NCBI GenBank assembly: GCA_022414725.1
Contig: CM039463.1
Span: 74,517,209-74,581,208, forward strand
Length of the DNA: 64,000 nt
Direction of reading: 5' to 3'
DNA from: Microglena sp. YARC
Taxonomy: Eukaryota; Chlorophyta; Chlorophyceae; Chlamydomonadales; Chlamydomonadaceae
In this document: piece by piece, positions 8,370 through 19,437 of the stretch
How positions within the stretch are numbered: position 1 is the first letter of the stretch
Layout of the letters: each line of letters starts with the position of its first letter
Notes under the pieces: generated by a model
Seen by the model: only the letters and a program-made list of their open reading frames with translations
What the model was told of the DNA's origin: nothing
The model's database searches: none
Translations under genes and position numbers: made by a program

Positions 8370-11300
8370 CTAAGAAGTAGCGGTCATTCCTAGCATACGG
8401 ACAAACCGCCAGAACACAGCAGGATCAAGGGGCTTGGTGAAGGGGTCAGCACAGTTATCCACAGTGTTAACATAGGCAACAGCCAGTTGGCCATCCTCCA
8501 CCAGCTCCTTGATGTAGTGATGAATAACATCAATGTGCTTGCTGCGAGGCAGAAGCTGCCAGTCAGTGGCCCAACTCAGGGAACCTAAGTTGTCACCCTG
8601 AATTGTAACCAAAGCACAAGGCAGACCCAGATCCACCCTCAATTTCTTCAACCATTGGACCTCCCTGGCAGCCTGGGACAGGGCCTGATACTCAGCCTCA
8701 CTAGAGCTAATAGCAACAGTAGGCTGTCGCTTGCTCATCCAGTTAACAATGCACCCACCAGCTAGAACTGCAAAGCCAGTCTGAGATCTCCTGTCAGACC
8801 CATCATCAGCATAAGATGAGTCACTAAAGACAGTAAAAGTGAAATCAGGGCTGTGGGTGTAAGTGAGACCCAGGTGAGAATGTGTTCTCAAATACAAGAG
8901 TAACCGTTTGGCAGCCCCCCAGAGAGGGACTGTAGGGTGAGCAGAGAACCTGGATAAATAGCTAACAGCAAAGGAAATATCAGGCCTGGTGCAAGTGGCC
9001 AGGTATAGCAAAGCACCTACAAGAGAGAGGTACTGGCTATTAGACGGCAGGGGCTCTCCAGGGGCGTCAGAAACAGTGGATTTGGCCATGGGAGCAGCAA
9101 ACTTGGGTGGGGCAGCAGCAGTAAGACCAAACTGCTCCACCAGATCAACAATGTAGGTGTGCTGAGAGAGATTGATCTGAACACACCTGCCTTCAGAGTC
9201 AAGGGTAACATCCATGTCCAAAGAGAGGAACTGAATTGGAACACCCATCTCTTTGACCTCCCAGCCAGCTGCTTCCATTGCCTGGATCAGCAACACATAC
9301 CTATCCAGCTCACTAAAAGCACAGATAAAGTTATCAACATAGGTCAGGACATAGCTCCACCCACCATCAGAATCCTTCCTAAAGTACAGAGCAGGTTCTG
9401 CCTTGCACATAGTAAAGCCATGAGCAACCAGAACCCGCTTGACATCCCTACTCCAAGCTCTGGGTGCCTGCTTCAATCCATAAAGGGACTTGATCAGTTT
9501 GCAGACAAGTGGAACACCGTTAGGACCAAGGTGCCTAAAGCCCTCAGGCTGGTGGCAGTACAGGTCCAGACCAGGCTCCAGCTTGGCATTTAGGAATGCA
9601 GTCTTGATGTCTAGCTGCCGAACAAACATCTTCCTATGAGTGATGGCAGCCAGGAGCACCCTAAGACCTGCTTTGGAGGAGACAGGGGCATATACATCAT
9701 GAAAATCCAGCCCAGGACGCTGCAGAAAACCACGGACCACAAAACGTGCCTTGAAGCGTATAGTACCATCAACACCAATCTTCTTCACAAATAACCACCT
9801 GCCAGACAGGATCTTCTGCTTACGAGGCTGTGGAGTGAGAACCCATGTACCATGGGCATGAAGGGAAGCCATCTCATCCTTCATGGCAAGAAGCCATTGA
9901 TCCCTGTCAGGGTTGGTATGCAACATGGCAGCTTTGTAGGTCAGTTCAGTGGTGGATGCAACAGATGCTCCCACGTACAAGCAGTTTACTTGTACATGGG
10001 CAGCGGGGTATCAGCAGTATCAGCAGTAACCATTAGTAAAGCCCCCAGTGCAGAACTACTGCCTGGTTGAACAGGGCCGGCCTTCTTTGCCTCTAAATCA
10101 ACGAAGCCTGGGTCGACCGGAACACCCCAGCCATACGCAGTATCGGAGCCTGACCACGGTTCAAGATCATCACTTGCATCATCTGCAACGGCTACATCAT
10201 CACCCGGACTCCTGAGTAATCTATCAGAGACGGCAGGAGGTGAAGCGTTCACCAACTCCATCGAGCTATCAGTGATGATGGGAGTATGATGACTAGTAGG
10301 CAATGGATCTAACAAAGGATCCACTATGGTCTGAGTTGGTGTAAATCCAACGACTTCACCGACGGAATGTGACGCAGAGGAGGGCCTGGCGACCCCCTGA
10401 GATTCGGCTAAGATTTTTGTCCGTAGGAGCCGCAGAAACTCGCCCGCCCAGTGTGTTCTCACGCAAAACAGTACCACTGGCCCCGACCTAGGTCGCAGAG
10501 TCATCCTATGGCCAGGACAGTGGTCAACAATTGGGGAAGACAAAGGGTCTAGGGAATCAACCGCAACCTCAGGCATGTGTCCGTTGATGGCGGCAGGGAT
10601 GCTAGAGACATATGGCGACCCATCATAGGGAGTTAGCCCAGGAATGCAGTTATGATCAAACTGCTCATAGAAGAGTACATCACGACTCTCTACTACCTGG
10701 CGCAACTTAGGAACCAAACAAAATAACCCTTACTCACCAGAGAATACCCAACCAGTCTACCAGATAACGCCCTTTCGTCTAGCTTATTACGTTTCTTCCC
10801 ATTGACTAGAGTAACATAGCAGGGGCATCCAAACACACGTAATAACGACACATCAGGTTTCACCCCATAAAACAACTCAAAGGGTGTCTTGCGTCCCTGG
10901 TTAGGCAGACGGTTTCTAAGGTAACAAGCAGCCAGGAAGGCATAGGGCCAAAAGGACTTAGTAAGCTTAGACTCCAAGTGGATACTCCTAGCTATATTCT
11001 GAAGGACCCCATTATACCTTTCCACAGTTGCATTCTGCTGTGCAGTGTATGCCAAAGACAACTCATGTACTGCCCCAACCGATTCTAACCAATCCTCGAA
11101 CCATTTAACTATAAACTCTTTAGCCCTGTCAGATCTCAGACACTTAAAGGCAAACCCCTGCAGCTGATTTGACCATCTGAGGATGATAGTCTGGACTGCT
11201 AAGGGAGCTTCATCCTTGTTCCTCAAGCACAATACCTCAGCATAGCCAGAGAATTGGTCTACAAGGCACAAGATATAAAACTCCCCACGAAGACCCCTAA

Positions 11301-12073
11301 TATGAACCGGTCCCATGATATCCAAGTGAAGGCGTTGGAGGGGTGCAAGGACCTCAGTCATGCTTTCTTTAGGAAAAGGGAGACGCTTTCCCTTAGCCTT
11401 TTGACAAGCATCACATGGGATCTTACCCATCTTTTTGTACTTGATGAAGGCTGAGGGTTAAGTTCTTAACCATACCACGCTTGACAAGGTTGTGCAAGGC
11501 ATCATAACCGGGATGACCCAGTCGCCTATGCCACAACCATGCAGGAGTGGTAGGGATAATAACTCCACCGTCCTCATCAACATCAAGTGCAAAAGCTGGA
11601 TAATATTCAGCAACCCTCAAACAACGACTGGAGGTGTGACAAGGCCTACATGCAAACTTATACACACCATCACTGGAAGCAGGAAAGGACCAGAGCACAG
11701 AAGAGCCCTGAGTGGCAGTACAACTAATACTATCAAAAGCAATCTTGCAGTGGAGGGAATGAGCTACAGCATGTACGGACAGGAGATTTACTGGACAGTG
11801 GGGTATGTATAGAACATTGGTTAAGGTGATTGATGTTGGTAACCAATCACTACATAACACAATGGACCCCATACCCTCTGACCGTTGAATCACCCCATCA
11901 GCAAATCGAACTGCAGGCCCAACAGCAGAGGATTCAAACACAGTGAACAACGACCTATCACCTGTGATTGACATCCCAGCTCCCGAGTCCACTTGCCAGA
12001 TACCTTCAGAAAGACTTGGGCTGCAAATGTTTGAGAACTTAGTCGTGCAAGAAAATAGGACAGAGCTTACCTC
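8370..12073 (-). pseudogene. pol: Copia-1 pol (protease, integrase, RT, RNase H), frame-broken
   Basis: Protease motif DSGAGMS begins near 11992. Integrase has the zinc-binding pattern HRRLGH ... CDAC near 11500-11400 and the core acidic residues in LHLDIMG, LRSDRAKEF and NATVERYNG. The RT/RNase H segment is one open frame, 8370-9980, with QLDIKTAFLNA and the active-site segment LTYVDNFICAF; the second catalytic aspartate of the usual YVDD is Asn (codon AAC). RNase H shows VFSDSSYADD and SSSEAEYQAL. Frames change near 11425, near 10715 and near 9985. The region is in the same frame as the end of gag, separated only by a TAG at 12074-12076. Confidence 0.9.
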
Positions 12074-14250
12074 CTAGTTCTTTGAAATGGCGTACCCATC
12101 GATCTGAGCCTGCAAGGACGACAGCTGCTTACGTGTAAGCGACCCTGGAAGGGCCAAAGCTACGGGCACCGGTTCAGAACCAGGTGCACGTCCCTTGGCC
12201 TTTCTGAGTTCCGGATACTTTGTAAAGCAGCGATCTTCCGAGTGGCTCGTTTTCGAACGACAGGGTCCCCAAGTGCAATCCAAGCGCCTCTTGGTGCCCC
12301 CGGAACTCTGAGAACCAGATCCCTTGCCCCGCTGGAAAGCAGCATTAGCAGGGATCTGGGAGGGTCGCGGGACCAGCCAGGATGCCTTGGATCAGACCTG
12401 GGGAGAGACACATTTAAGAAATCTAACGATCTATAAGCATCAAGACAAGACCAGTAGTATACGGTCTTGTTCTGGTACAACTCAAAGCCAAACTGGAGGC
12501 GCAGCGAATCGAATCGAGGGTGAGTGATGCCATTGATTATAGTGTGCATCGCGTGACGCTGCGGCTGCGGGTATCCCGCACTGCGAAGATCAGTGCACAA
12601 CTGCCGCACCCTGCGAAAGAACACATCCACGGGTTCAGAGTTGTTCATGGTCACACTACGAAGCTCAACAAGCATGAGGGGAACCCGAGCAGCAAGGGCA
12701 TCAGAATGCTGCCTCTTGATATGCAGTAAGATATCGCGAGGTGTAGCAAAATCCTGATACACCTGTACCATCGGTTCCGTCATGTGCGCGAGCATCATGG
12801 TGAGACACATGAACTCCTGGCGTGCAAGGGGCAGGGTACTAAATCCTAATAGTGCAGGATCTACACGAGTCTGACTAGGAGAGGCAGGTGGTGAGGCAAC
12901 AGGCGAAAACGGCGTGGCATCATACATAGCGCGAACCGACAGAAAGTACTCGGCAGCGATGCCAACATCATATGCACGCTGGTCATCAAGGTTCTCAATC
13001 TCATCCAAAGAACTCGCAACATTTACGAGTAGCTCAAAATCTGGCCTAGGAGGTACAAAGCTGAGAGGAACTTTGGCAAACTGGTACTTGCGTAGATTTG
13101 CATTTCGAACTCCCAATCCACCAGGAGGGGGTAGTCAATCCCTGCCTGCACAGGCCCCAGATAAGCACGGCATGCATGACCCAACTCAGAGAACACCATC
13201 ACTCGCCTAGCCCGCCCCTTCGTATCTAGATTAGCCCGAGTGGCAGCCTGATCCATCCTACCGTACAAAGTGCGGTCCAAGGAGTCACCAGCTTTCTGCG
13301 CCTGGCGAATTTGGCGGCAACTCCGCACATCCATGCGCGAAGGTGTGGAGCCATCAAGCAGGTGCTCCCAGGATAAGCATCCCAGCGAGCGATTCGGGTA
13401 GTAGGGCAGGGGGGGAGGAAAAGGAGAAGGGCAGGAGGCTGCTCCACCGGTGGAGGTGGAGGTGGATTCAGGGAGGGGCCAGCAGCATCGCTGTGGACAC
13501 TCGAGGCAGCAGCAGCAGTCTCACGAGACCGCGTGTGGTAGCCAGCCAGAGCTCGCTCAGAAGGGTTGCGAACAAAGGGGAGGGGAGGAATCAAAGGACC
13601 AAGTGACGAGCTTCTCAGCAAAGTCGGCATAGCCAACTCAGGTACCGCAGGTGGATGCGGAGGAGCAGTCGGAGGCTTGTAGACAGGAGGAGGAGGAGGA
13701 GGAGGAGGAGCCGACTGGTGCTCAAACACCGGAGACTCAAAAACACGAGTGGCAGTGGAAGGTGTGACTCCACCGAAGTCACCACTCCGCGCACTCTGTA
13801 GGTCTTCCTCTTCGTCGTCATCGTCATCCTCAGTGTAGTAGCCATCTTCATGCTTATGGCGAGCCAGATCAGCATTGTCATACTCAAAACGGGCATCAGG
13901 AGGCGGAGGAGAAGACTTGTATTTGATGATCTGAGTCGAGACGCAGCATAGACGCATCAGAATATCCTCTACCTCAGGAAGGAGGCGTTGGACAAGAGGA
14001 GAAGGAGGGAGAGAAATGGAGGTTTGGTAGGGGGGGATGTCTTCCATGATGGCGGAAGGAGACTCATCTAAGGCAGCAGAGGCCGCTGGCGCGCAATCAT
14101 CAAGCCAATCAGTGGAACACGAGTCTTGAACGGAAGAATGCGGTCGCAGCCATTGGATACAATGACGCTCTCCATACCGAGCGACCAAGACAAACCATTC
14201 TGTGGGGTTAGCTTTTCGAAGCCGGCAGGAGGCCCACGCGGAAGTTGCAT
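12074..14250 (-). pseudogene. gag: Copia-1 gag, several frameshifts
   Basis: Starts MQLPRGPP at 14250, matching the start of Copia-2 gag. Proline-rich and acidic in the first half, then the capsid-like region (DRTLYGR, LDDQRAYD, AAEYFLS, FFRRVRQLC), then a zinc knuckle CTWGPCRSKTSHSEDRC (CX4CX5HX4C) and the end LSSLQAQIDGYAISKN before TAG. Homologous sequence jumps frame near 14180, 13330-13230, 13110 and 12300. This may be real decay or sequence error. Gag would form the intracellular particle that packages the element's RNA. Confidence 0.85.
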
Positions 14251-14287
14251 TATAAAGCAGTGGTAGATCGAGATGAAGCCCAGAACC

Positions 14288-14681
14288 TATCAGCTATTAA
14301 GCACTTCTAAGAGTGGACAGAGATGTATGCAGCGGAGACAGACGCGCCAATCTATACACAGAGACGAGAATAACGTTACAAGCAAGGACGTACACTAAAG
14401 GACACCAGCGGTGGGCGAAGTGGATGCCTGTAACCTGAATAGACCCTAAGCCCGGATCTTGTCACCCTGACACCGTTTAACACAGGACATGTCAGGGAGA
14501 GACCGATAAGACACAGAGAGACAGGCAGTCAATAGGAAGCTGACACTGAGTCACTAAAGGATGACTCAGTTCTACGGGAAGCTATCACTATGGGAAGCTA
14601 TCATTGCCGATAGTTCTAAGGGAGTACAGAAGTAGTCACCAAGTCATAAAACGCTTGAGAGCACCGCAATTCATGCTGACA
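14288..14681 (-). repeat. Copia-1 5' LTR
   Basis: 394 bp, three differences from the 7655-8048 LTR (a GG/TT pair and one T/G). Transcription should start in this LTR and run toward lower coordinates. The sequence just inside it, GGTTCTGGGCTTC on the - strand, is not a primer-binding site I can match to a specific tRNA. Confidence 0.93.
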
Positions 14682-14808
14682 TGGTCTGACTGGGTAACTT
14701 TGGCCTACGGAGTCGTATCATATGATATTAAATAATATGATATTTGTATGATATCACTAGTACGGTAGCCCGTGTGGCCGGTGGCCACACCTACTCTCAC
14801 TCTCAAGA

Positions 14809-14839
<31 letters not shown>

Positions 14840-15290
14840 CATAGTACGGTGCCCGTTTGGCCTTTGGCCACACCTATTTGGGGCTGGTTACATAATGGTT
14901 GACACTTGAAGCCCCCCTCATTCACACACCACCACCACCAAACCATTAACCGCCCCCTCCCCCCTCCCGTTGGCCACACCTGTTTTGAGCTGGGTTGCAA
15001 AGAGGTTTTCTCTGCAGTGCATGCAACTTCAAAACATTGACGGACGCAAATCCCTTTTATCCCCCCCCCCCCCCCCAGTTATCTCCCCAAACCACCCACC
15101 CAACCATGTACCCCCACCACAAACATACTCCCTTACTCTTGCTGACATATTTCCTGACTCCATCCCTTATTCCTTTCCCCCACCCAAGCCATCCCACCAA
15201 CCCCCACCCTCTCCCCACTCTCATCCCTCCCCTCCCTCATACACGCACCCGCCAGCACACACATACTCCATATCTGCCTCCCTCCACTTC
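14682..15290. repeat. C-run and GTGGCC duplicated segment
   Basis: Two diverged ~110-bp units carry TAGTACGGTNGCCCGT, GGCCACACCTA and a following C-run (about 28 C at 14809-14836). Similar TTGGCCACACCTGTTTTG occurs near 14971. A C-run at 15061-15076 leads into a C/A/T-rich tract to about 15280. Open frames here are proline-rich translations of the repeat. Confidence 0.6.
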
Positions 15291-16342
15291 AGCTGTGGGC
15301 TTTGCCATAGCTGAAAGGCATACGGGACGAAGAGCGTCGACAACGTTTGCGCATCATCCGACTCCGCTAAAAGCGTCGGACCTGCTTCCCTGCCACCTCA
15401 GCTGTGATCGATAGTCGACCCCACTGAAAAAGCTGAACCTGCGCAATCGCAACAGTACATAACAAAGCTTCTTCTTAGCGAGCAAGTATTCAGTTCGGCC
15501 GAAGAACAATCCTGTTCACCACAACTGCTCCCGAATTCAACTCGATCTGAGACTTGGAAACATCGCTAGGTCCATCCATTCAACTTTGCCGCGTGCTCGC
15601 TATAGCACAATTCACAGCGACGACATATTTCTCGTTGCAGTGGGAAGAGGTTGCTGATTTTAGATGTTCAGTCAAGTTAGGGCGAGAATACTCAGCGAGA
15701 TTTTTCATTCGGTCAACTTTGATGCGTAATTGCTATGGCACAATGCGGAGCGACATGTTTCTCAATGCAGTGGGAAGAATTTGCAGTCAAGTTTGTGACA
15801 TGGGATGGATGCGATTCGGACATTTCTGACAGGTCGTCTGACTCACCACGTCACCTCCCGTTGTGCGCAGCGAGTGGTCTCTTGACGGAAGGGAAAGGTC
15901 TTGCAGAGATGCAGGGGGAAAAGCTTCTAGGAAGACGAACTGCAGCGCTACCGAAATCAGGTGGATGAACTCAGGCGGGAAAAGGAGAAATCGGGCTGGA
16001 TGCGCAACAGATAGAATACGCAGGAGGCGAAGGTTGCATAAGGCAGAATTCGCGGGAGGCCAAATCAGGCAGAAGTTGAAGCAGGAGGGAATAAAAGCGG
16101 GAATTGGCTGGTCGGGAAGTCGGTTACGCGATGACACCACCACGACCGCCATGATTTCTTTATGTATATAGATATTCGTCTTTGGTCAGCATCATATGAT
16201 TTGCCGGTCCCTAATAATAATGCCATGCGGTGCCATGCCATGCTAATTTTTCAATCGATAGAGTTGTTATTACCGCCCTCAACTAAGCAGAGACACCACG
16301 GTTACACCGGTCACACTGGCGGCGGCGGAGGAGGAGGAGGAG
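15291..16342 (+). other. Unassigned 1-kb stretch with a ~135-bp internal duplication
   Basis: 15580-15680 and 15715-15800 share ATAGCACAATTCACAGCGACGACAT-like and GCAGTGGGAAGA segments, about 135 bp apart. At 15925-16015 one frame reads EDELQRYRNQVDELRREKEK, a coiled-coil-like peptide, but no splice sites or neighbouring exons could be tied to it. GGCGGCGGAGGAGG repeats close the stretch. No gene is called. Confidence 0.35.
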
Positions 16343-16369
16343 CAATTTAACCTAAGGGTTCTGCGCCCG

Positions 16370-17010
16370 TGAGCGCCCTCGGGCGACGCCAGCCGGCGTT
16401 GCGCATGACCTGCGGATGCCGCATGGAAGCTTCGAGACGCAGAAGACCGAGACCGAGACCGAGACCCAGACCCAGACCCAGACCCAGACCGAGACCGAGA
16501 CCCAGATCGAGACCGAGACCCAGACCGAGACCCAGACCGAGACCCAGACCGAGGAACAGACCGATACACAGACCGAGATGCCGCATGGAAGCTTCGAGAC
16601 GCAGAAGACCAAGACCGAGACCCAGACCGAGACCCAGACCCAGATCGAGACCGAGACCGAGACCCAGACCGAGACCCAGACCGATACACAGACCGAGGCA
16701 CAGACCGATACCCAGAACGAGGCACAGACCCAGACCGAGACACAGACCGAGACCCAGACCGAGACCGAGACCCAGACCGAGACCCACGTAACCACGACCG
16801 TGCGAGAGGTGACCGCCCGATAGGTGAGCGCCCTCGGGCGACGCCAGCCGGCGTTGTGCATGAACTGCGGATGCCGCTTGGAAGCTTCGAGACGCAGAAG
16901 ACCGAGACCCAGATCGAGACCGAGACCCAGACCGAGACCGAGACCCTGACCGAGACCCAGACCCAGACCGAGACCCAGACCCAGACCGAGACCCAGACCG
17001 AGACCCAGAT

Positions 17011-17041
<31 letters not shown>

Positions 17042-17085
17042 CAGACCGAGACCCAGACCGAGACCCACGAACCCACGACCGTGCG
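16370..17085 (+). repeat. Hexanucleotide satellite (GAGACC/CAGACC) with three capping units
   Basis: Long arrays of GAGACC and CAGACC, each starting from a conserved cap containing GATGCCGCATGGAAGC and TTCGAGACGCAGAAGACC at about 16410, 16578 and 16872. The larger flank GTGAGCGCCCTCGGGCGACG is present at 16370 and 16824, and CACGACCGTGCGAGAGGTG closes the arrays at 16793 and 17074, so there is a higher-order unit of about 450 bp. All six frames are open here; the ETQTETQ, RPRPRP, GLGLGL and VSVSVW proteins are artefacts. Confidence 0.85.
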
Positions 17086-17117
17086 AGAGGTGACCGCCCG
17101 ACAGGGCGGTCACCTCT
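17086..17117. repeat. Perfect 14-bp hairpin at the end of the hexanucleotide satellite
   Basis: AGAGGTGACCGCCC, loop GACA, then GGGCGGTCACCTCT: a flawless inverted repeat. The left arm also ends the previous higher-order unit near 16805 without its partner. Confidence 0.8.
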
Positions 17118-17297
17118 AGTTACACAGTGAAGACTGAAGGAGCAGAAACCTTAACATCGCAACTCGTGCGGCTATATAGAAAAGGAAGTCTCCAGGAAGA
17201 TTCTGAAGACAAGTGCAGGCCATAGCTAGCCTATGGCCTGGCGGCAGGCAACCCGGGTCCTAGAGCACCAGGACCACGCGTGCACTATGCCAACTCA

Positions 17298-18096
17298 GGG
17301 CCTGTTTCCACATGAGTTATGAGCGCAGTTATTAGTCATAACTTGCATAACAGTCGGAAACACTCGAATGCCAGCGCAGTTTAGGGTAAATCTTCTGGCT
17401 AAACCCTTAACTGCGAGCGTGGTTATGGAACGGAGGTGGGGGGGCTCCGTTATGATAACTACGCTCGCAGTTATGTGCCACGTAGGATCCTGAGGTGCCA
17501 CGTCAATGGTTTTTTTTAAGCTGCGCGCTGTTTAGATATCTGCAGATTAGCCTCGGGATTAGGCTTTATTACAATAGAGTTTAATTTTAACCACCCCGAG
17601 CATTCGCAGCGGGCTCGCAAACATGGAAAACGCTGGAACTGGGGCCTGCCTGGCCTGACGATAGTTCCGGAACCCGCCAGATCAGCCTTCAATCCTTTCA
17701 TCGTCCCGGCAGCGAGCGCCAGTCAGGCGAGTCCACTGCATAGACCTGCATAGACTCCTGCGTGCTTGCTATTACTTGATCGGTGCCTTCCGGCCTTTGC
17801 ATCATCCTTCATTTTGACAGTTGCAGAAATAAGTTGAAGTTGTCCCGCATTTTCGCGACGACAGAAGGCCAGGTTAAAAAGCAAGACATGCGAAGGATAA
17901 AAGAGGAAATAACAATTCCTGGTGAACGAATTAGAGAGCTGGTTGAACATTTGATGGTTGTCCAGGCAGTCCGGCGAGATAACTGGGCTCGTGTTTCCAC
18001 ATGCCGTTTTACGGAAAGTTACCATAACTGCGCTTCGATTCTGTACTGCCGCTGTAACGGAACGATAACTTTCCTAACTCATGTGGAAACAGGCCC
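17298..18096. mobile_element. Harbinger-like non-autonomous DNA transposon
   Basis: About 799 bp bounded by GGGCCTGTTTCCACATGAG on the left and its exact complement on the right (18075-18096), flanked by the trinucleotide TCA on both sides (17295-17297, 18097-18099). TIRs beginning GGGCCTGTTT and a 3-bp TSD fit the PIF/Harbinger (Tourist) group, though that group favours TWA. Sub-terminal inner inverted pieces (GCGCAGTTAT, CGCTCGCAGTTATG) are present. No transposase coding was seen. Confidence 0.7.
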
Positions 18097-18128
18097 TCAG
18101 TGTCCGACGCAACGGACAATAACATAAA

Positions 18129-18240
18129 TTGATTCTTGACCCTCCGAACACTAAATTTAACGGATAAGTAAGGAACTGCTTGTGCATCCATCACCAAGGA
18201 GGCTGCAACTGCCGCTTGACTAAAATTACACCACCCCCGG
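18129..18240 (-). repeat. Dispersed repeat R2, second copy
   Basis: Matches 6526-6643 (TTGATTCTTGACCC, ACGGATAAGTAAG, CTGCTTGTGCATC, GGAGGCTGC). It lies between the Harbinger-like element and the H2A 3' hairpin. A diverged peptide with LSVKF and VKNQF is readable on the - strand. Confidence 0.5.
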
Positions 18241-18281
18241 GCCGACTACTATTTTCTGTTGTGCATGTTCGGGGATTTGGT

Positions 18282-18297
18282 GGTGTTTAAAAACACC
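18282..18297 (-). terminator. Histone H2A 3' stem-loop
   Basis: On the - strand GGTGTTTTTAAACACC: 6-bp stem GGTGTT/AACACC and loop TTTA. It lies 33 bases after the H2A stop. The same architecture follows the other three histone genes here, with loop TTTC for H2B and H4. This is the layout of the animal replication-dependent histone mRNA 3' element, with a different stem sequence. Confidence 0.9.
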
Positions 18298-18330
18298 GGT
18301 TGGTTGGTTTGGACAAAAGTTCGTCTCTGT

Positions 18331-18720
18331 TTAAACAGAGGCGGAATCCATCTCCTTCTTGGACGACTTCTTGGGGAGCAGCACTGAGTGGATGTTGGGC
18401 AGAACTCCACCATTGGCGATGGTGACGGAGCCCAGCAGCTTGGACAGCTCCTCGTCGTTACGGATGGCAAGCTGGACGTGGCGGGGGATGATCCTGGTCT
18501 TCTTGTTGTCGCGGGCAGCGTTGCCAGCCAGCTCCAGGACCTCGGCACACAAGTACTCGAGGACTGCAGCCAGGTACACAGGGGCACCAGCTCCAACGCG
18601 CTCGGCGTACTTGCCCTTCTTCAAGTAGCGGGCAACACGGCCCACAGGGAACTGCAGCCCAGCCTTGGAGCTGCGAGAAACAGACTTCTTGCCTCCACGG
18701 CCTCCAGTTTTGTCTGCCAT
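18331..18720 (-). CDS. H2A: Histone H2A
   Basis: 129 residues, single exon. Canonical core: [20 protein letters not shown] (L1 region), [20 protein letters not shown] (alpha-2), [30 protein letters not shown] and [15 protein letters not shown]. The tail ends KKEMDSASV with no SQ motif, so it is not H2A.X. It pairs with H2B in the nucleosome core. The ATG at 18720 gives the standard [12 protein letters not shown] start. No intron and a 3' stem-loop show a replication-dependent copy. Divergently transcribed with H2B across 265 bp. Confidence 0.98.
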   Translation of the reverse strand: MADKTGGRGGKKSVSRSSKAGLQFPVGRVARYLKKGKYAERVGAGAPVYLAAVLEYLCAEVLELAGNAARDNKKTRIIPRHVQLAIRNDEELSKLLGSVTIANGGVLPNIHSVLLPKKSSKKEMDSASV

Positions 18721-18985
18721 TATGTAGCGATTGGTTCTGACAGACAGAACTAATATGAGGGAAGTGCTATTTTACGCTTCGAGAGCGAATACATACTCCC
18801 CTGCCAGGTCCTGCTGATCCGAGGCCTCTCGAGACCCTTTCCATTCGCCCCCCTGCTCGGTTATGTCCTGCTGATCTGCTGTTCTTGCTGGCCCTGGCCT
18901 TGACTGTTCGAGTACATATTCGTCGCGTCATCTTCATAGTCAAACCTCATCCACATCGCTGCTCCTTCACCCCCCAATTGTAACA
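18721..18985. promoter_or_regulatory. Bidirectional H2A/H2B promoter
   Basis: 265 bp between the two start codons. Contains GTCCTGCTGATC twice (18808-18819 and 18865-18876); the reverse complement GATCAGCAG occurs twice in the H3/H4 promoter, so it is a candidate shared histone element related to the plant GCGGATC octamer. CCCCCCAATTGTAACA just before the H2B ATG resembles the H4 leader CCCCCAAAATTGTAA. TATA candidates are weak (AAAATAG near 18768 for H2A, ACATATTC near 18915 for H2B). Confidence 0.75.
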
Positions 18986-19354
18986 ATGGCCCCAAAAGCT
19001 GCTGAGAAGGCTCCCGCCAAGAAGGCCGCCCCCGCTAAGACTGCGGAGGGCAAGAAGAAGGCCAAGAAGATGGCCAAGGCTGAGACCTACAAGATCTACA
19101 TCTACAAGGTGCTGAAGCAGGTCCACCCCGACACTGGCATCAGCTCCAAGGCCATGGGCATCCTGAACTCCTTCATCAACGATATCTTCGACAAGATCGC
19201 CTCCGAGGCCGCTCGCCTGGCTCGCTACAACAAGAAGCCTACTGTGACTTCTCGCGAGATTCAGACTGCCGTGCGCCTTGTGCTGCCTGGAGAGCTCGCC
19301 AAGCACGCTGTGTCCGAGGGCACTAAGGCTGTCACCAAGTTCACTTCCGCGTAA
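18986..19354 (+). CDS. H2B: Histone H2B
   Basis: 122 residues, single exon. A Lys/Ala-rich tail ([17 protein letters not shown]) is followed by the histone fold: [88 protein letters not shown] near the C-terminus contains the conserved ubiquitination lysine. Codon use is strongly biased to C/G third bases (AAG, GCC), typical of highly expressed genes and unlike the surrounding repeats. Stem-loop 68 bases after the stop. Confidence 0.98.
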   Translation: MAPKAAEKAPAKKAAPAKTAEGKKKAKKMAKAETYKIYIYKVLKQVHPDTGISSKAMGILNSFINDIFDKIASEAARLARYNKKPTVTSREIQTAVRLVLPGELAKHAVSEGTKAVTKFTSA

Positions 19355-19421
19355 GCGCTGACTGGGCAGGAGACTATGTCATTCTCTGATTTCATTTATT
19401 CCATTTCGCCACGAATAAACC

Positions 19422-19437
19422 GGTGTTTTTCAACACC
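19422..19437 (+). terminator. Histone H2B 3' stem-loop
   Basis: GGTGTTTTTCAACACC, 6-bp stem and loop TTTC. Confidence 0.9.

Larger units (their letters stand above)
7655..14681 (-). mobile_element. Ty1/copia LTR retrotransposon, Copia-1
   Basis: Full-length 7.0-kb element with 394-bp LTRs and internal order gag, protease, integrase, reverse transcriptase, RNase H, which is the Copia order. Flanks CGGTC (left) and TGGTC (right) agree at 4 of 5, consistent with an integrase target duplication. The reading frame is broken several times, so it could not make a full polyprotein as written, although the near-identical LTRs say it is young. It is the same family as the element at 41320-48194 but with longer LTRs. 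Copia elements of the Osser kind are known in volvocine algae. Confidence 0.93.

Noticed and set aside
10020..12030. - strand host genes within 8.4-14.2 kb
   Set aside because: Every sizeable frame there aligns in order with Copia-2 gag-pol, so they are element coding, not host genes.
16279..17119. Several 100-265-residue frames (RPRPRP, ETQTET, GLGLGL, VSVSVW)
   Set aside because: All six frames of a hexanucleotide satellite are open; none has a codon bias or a boundary of its own.
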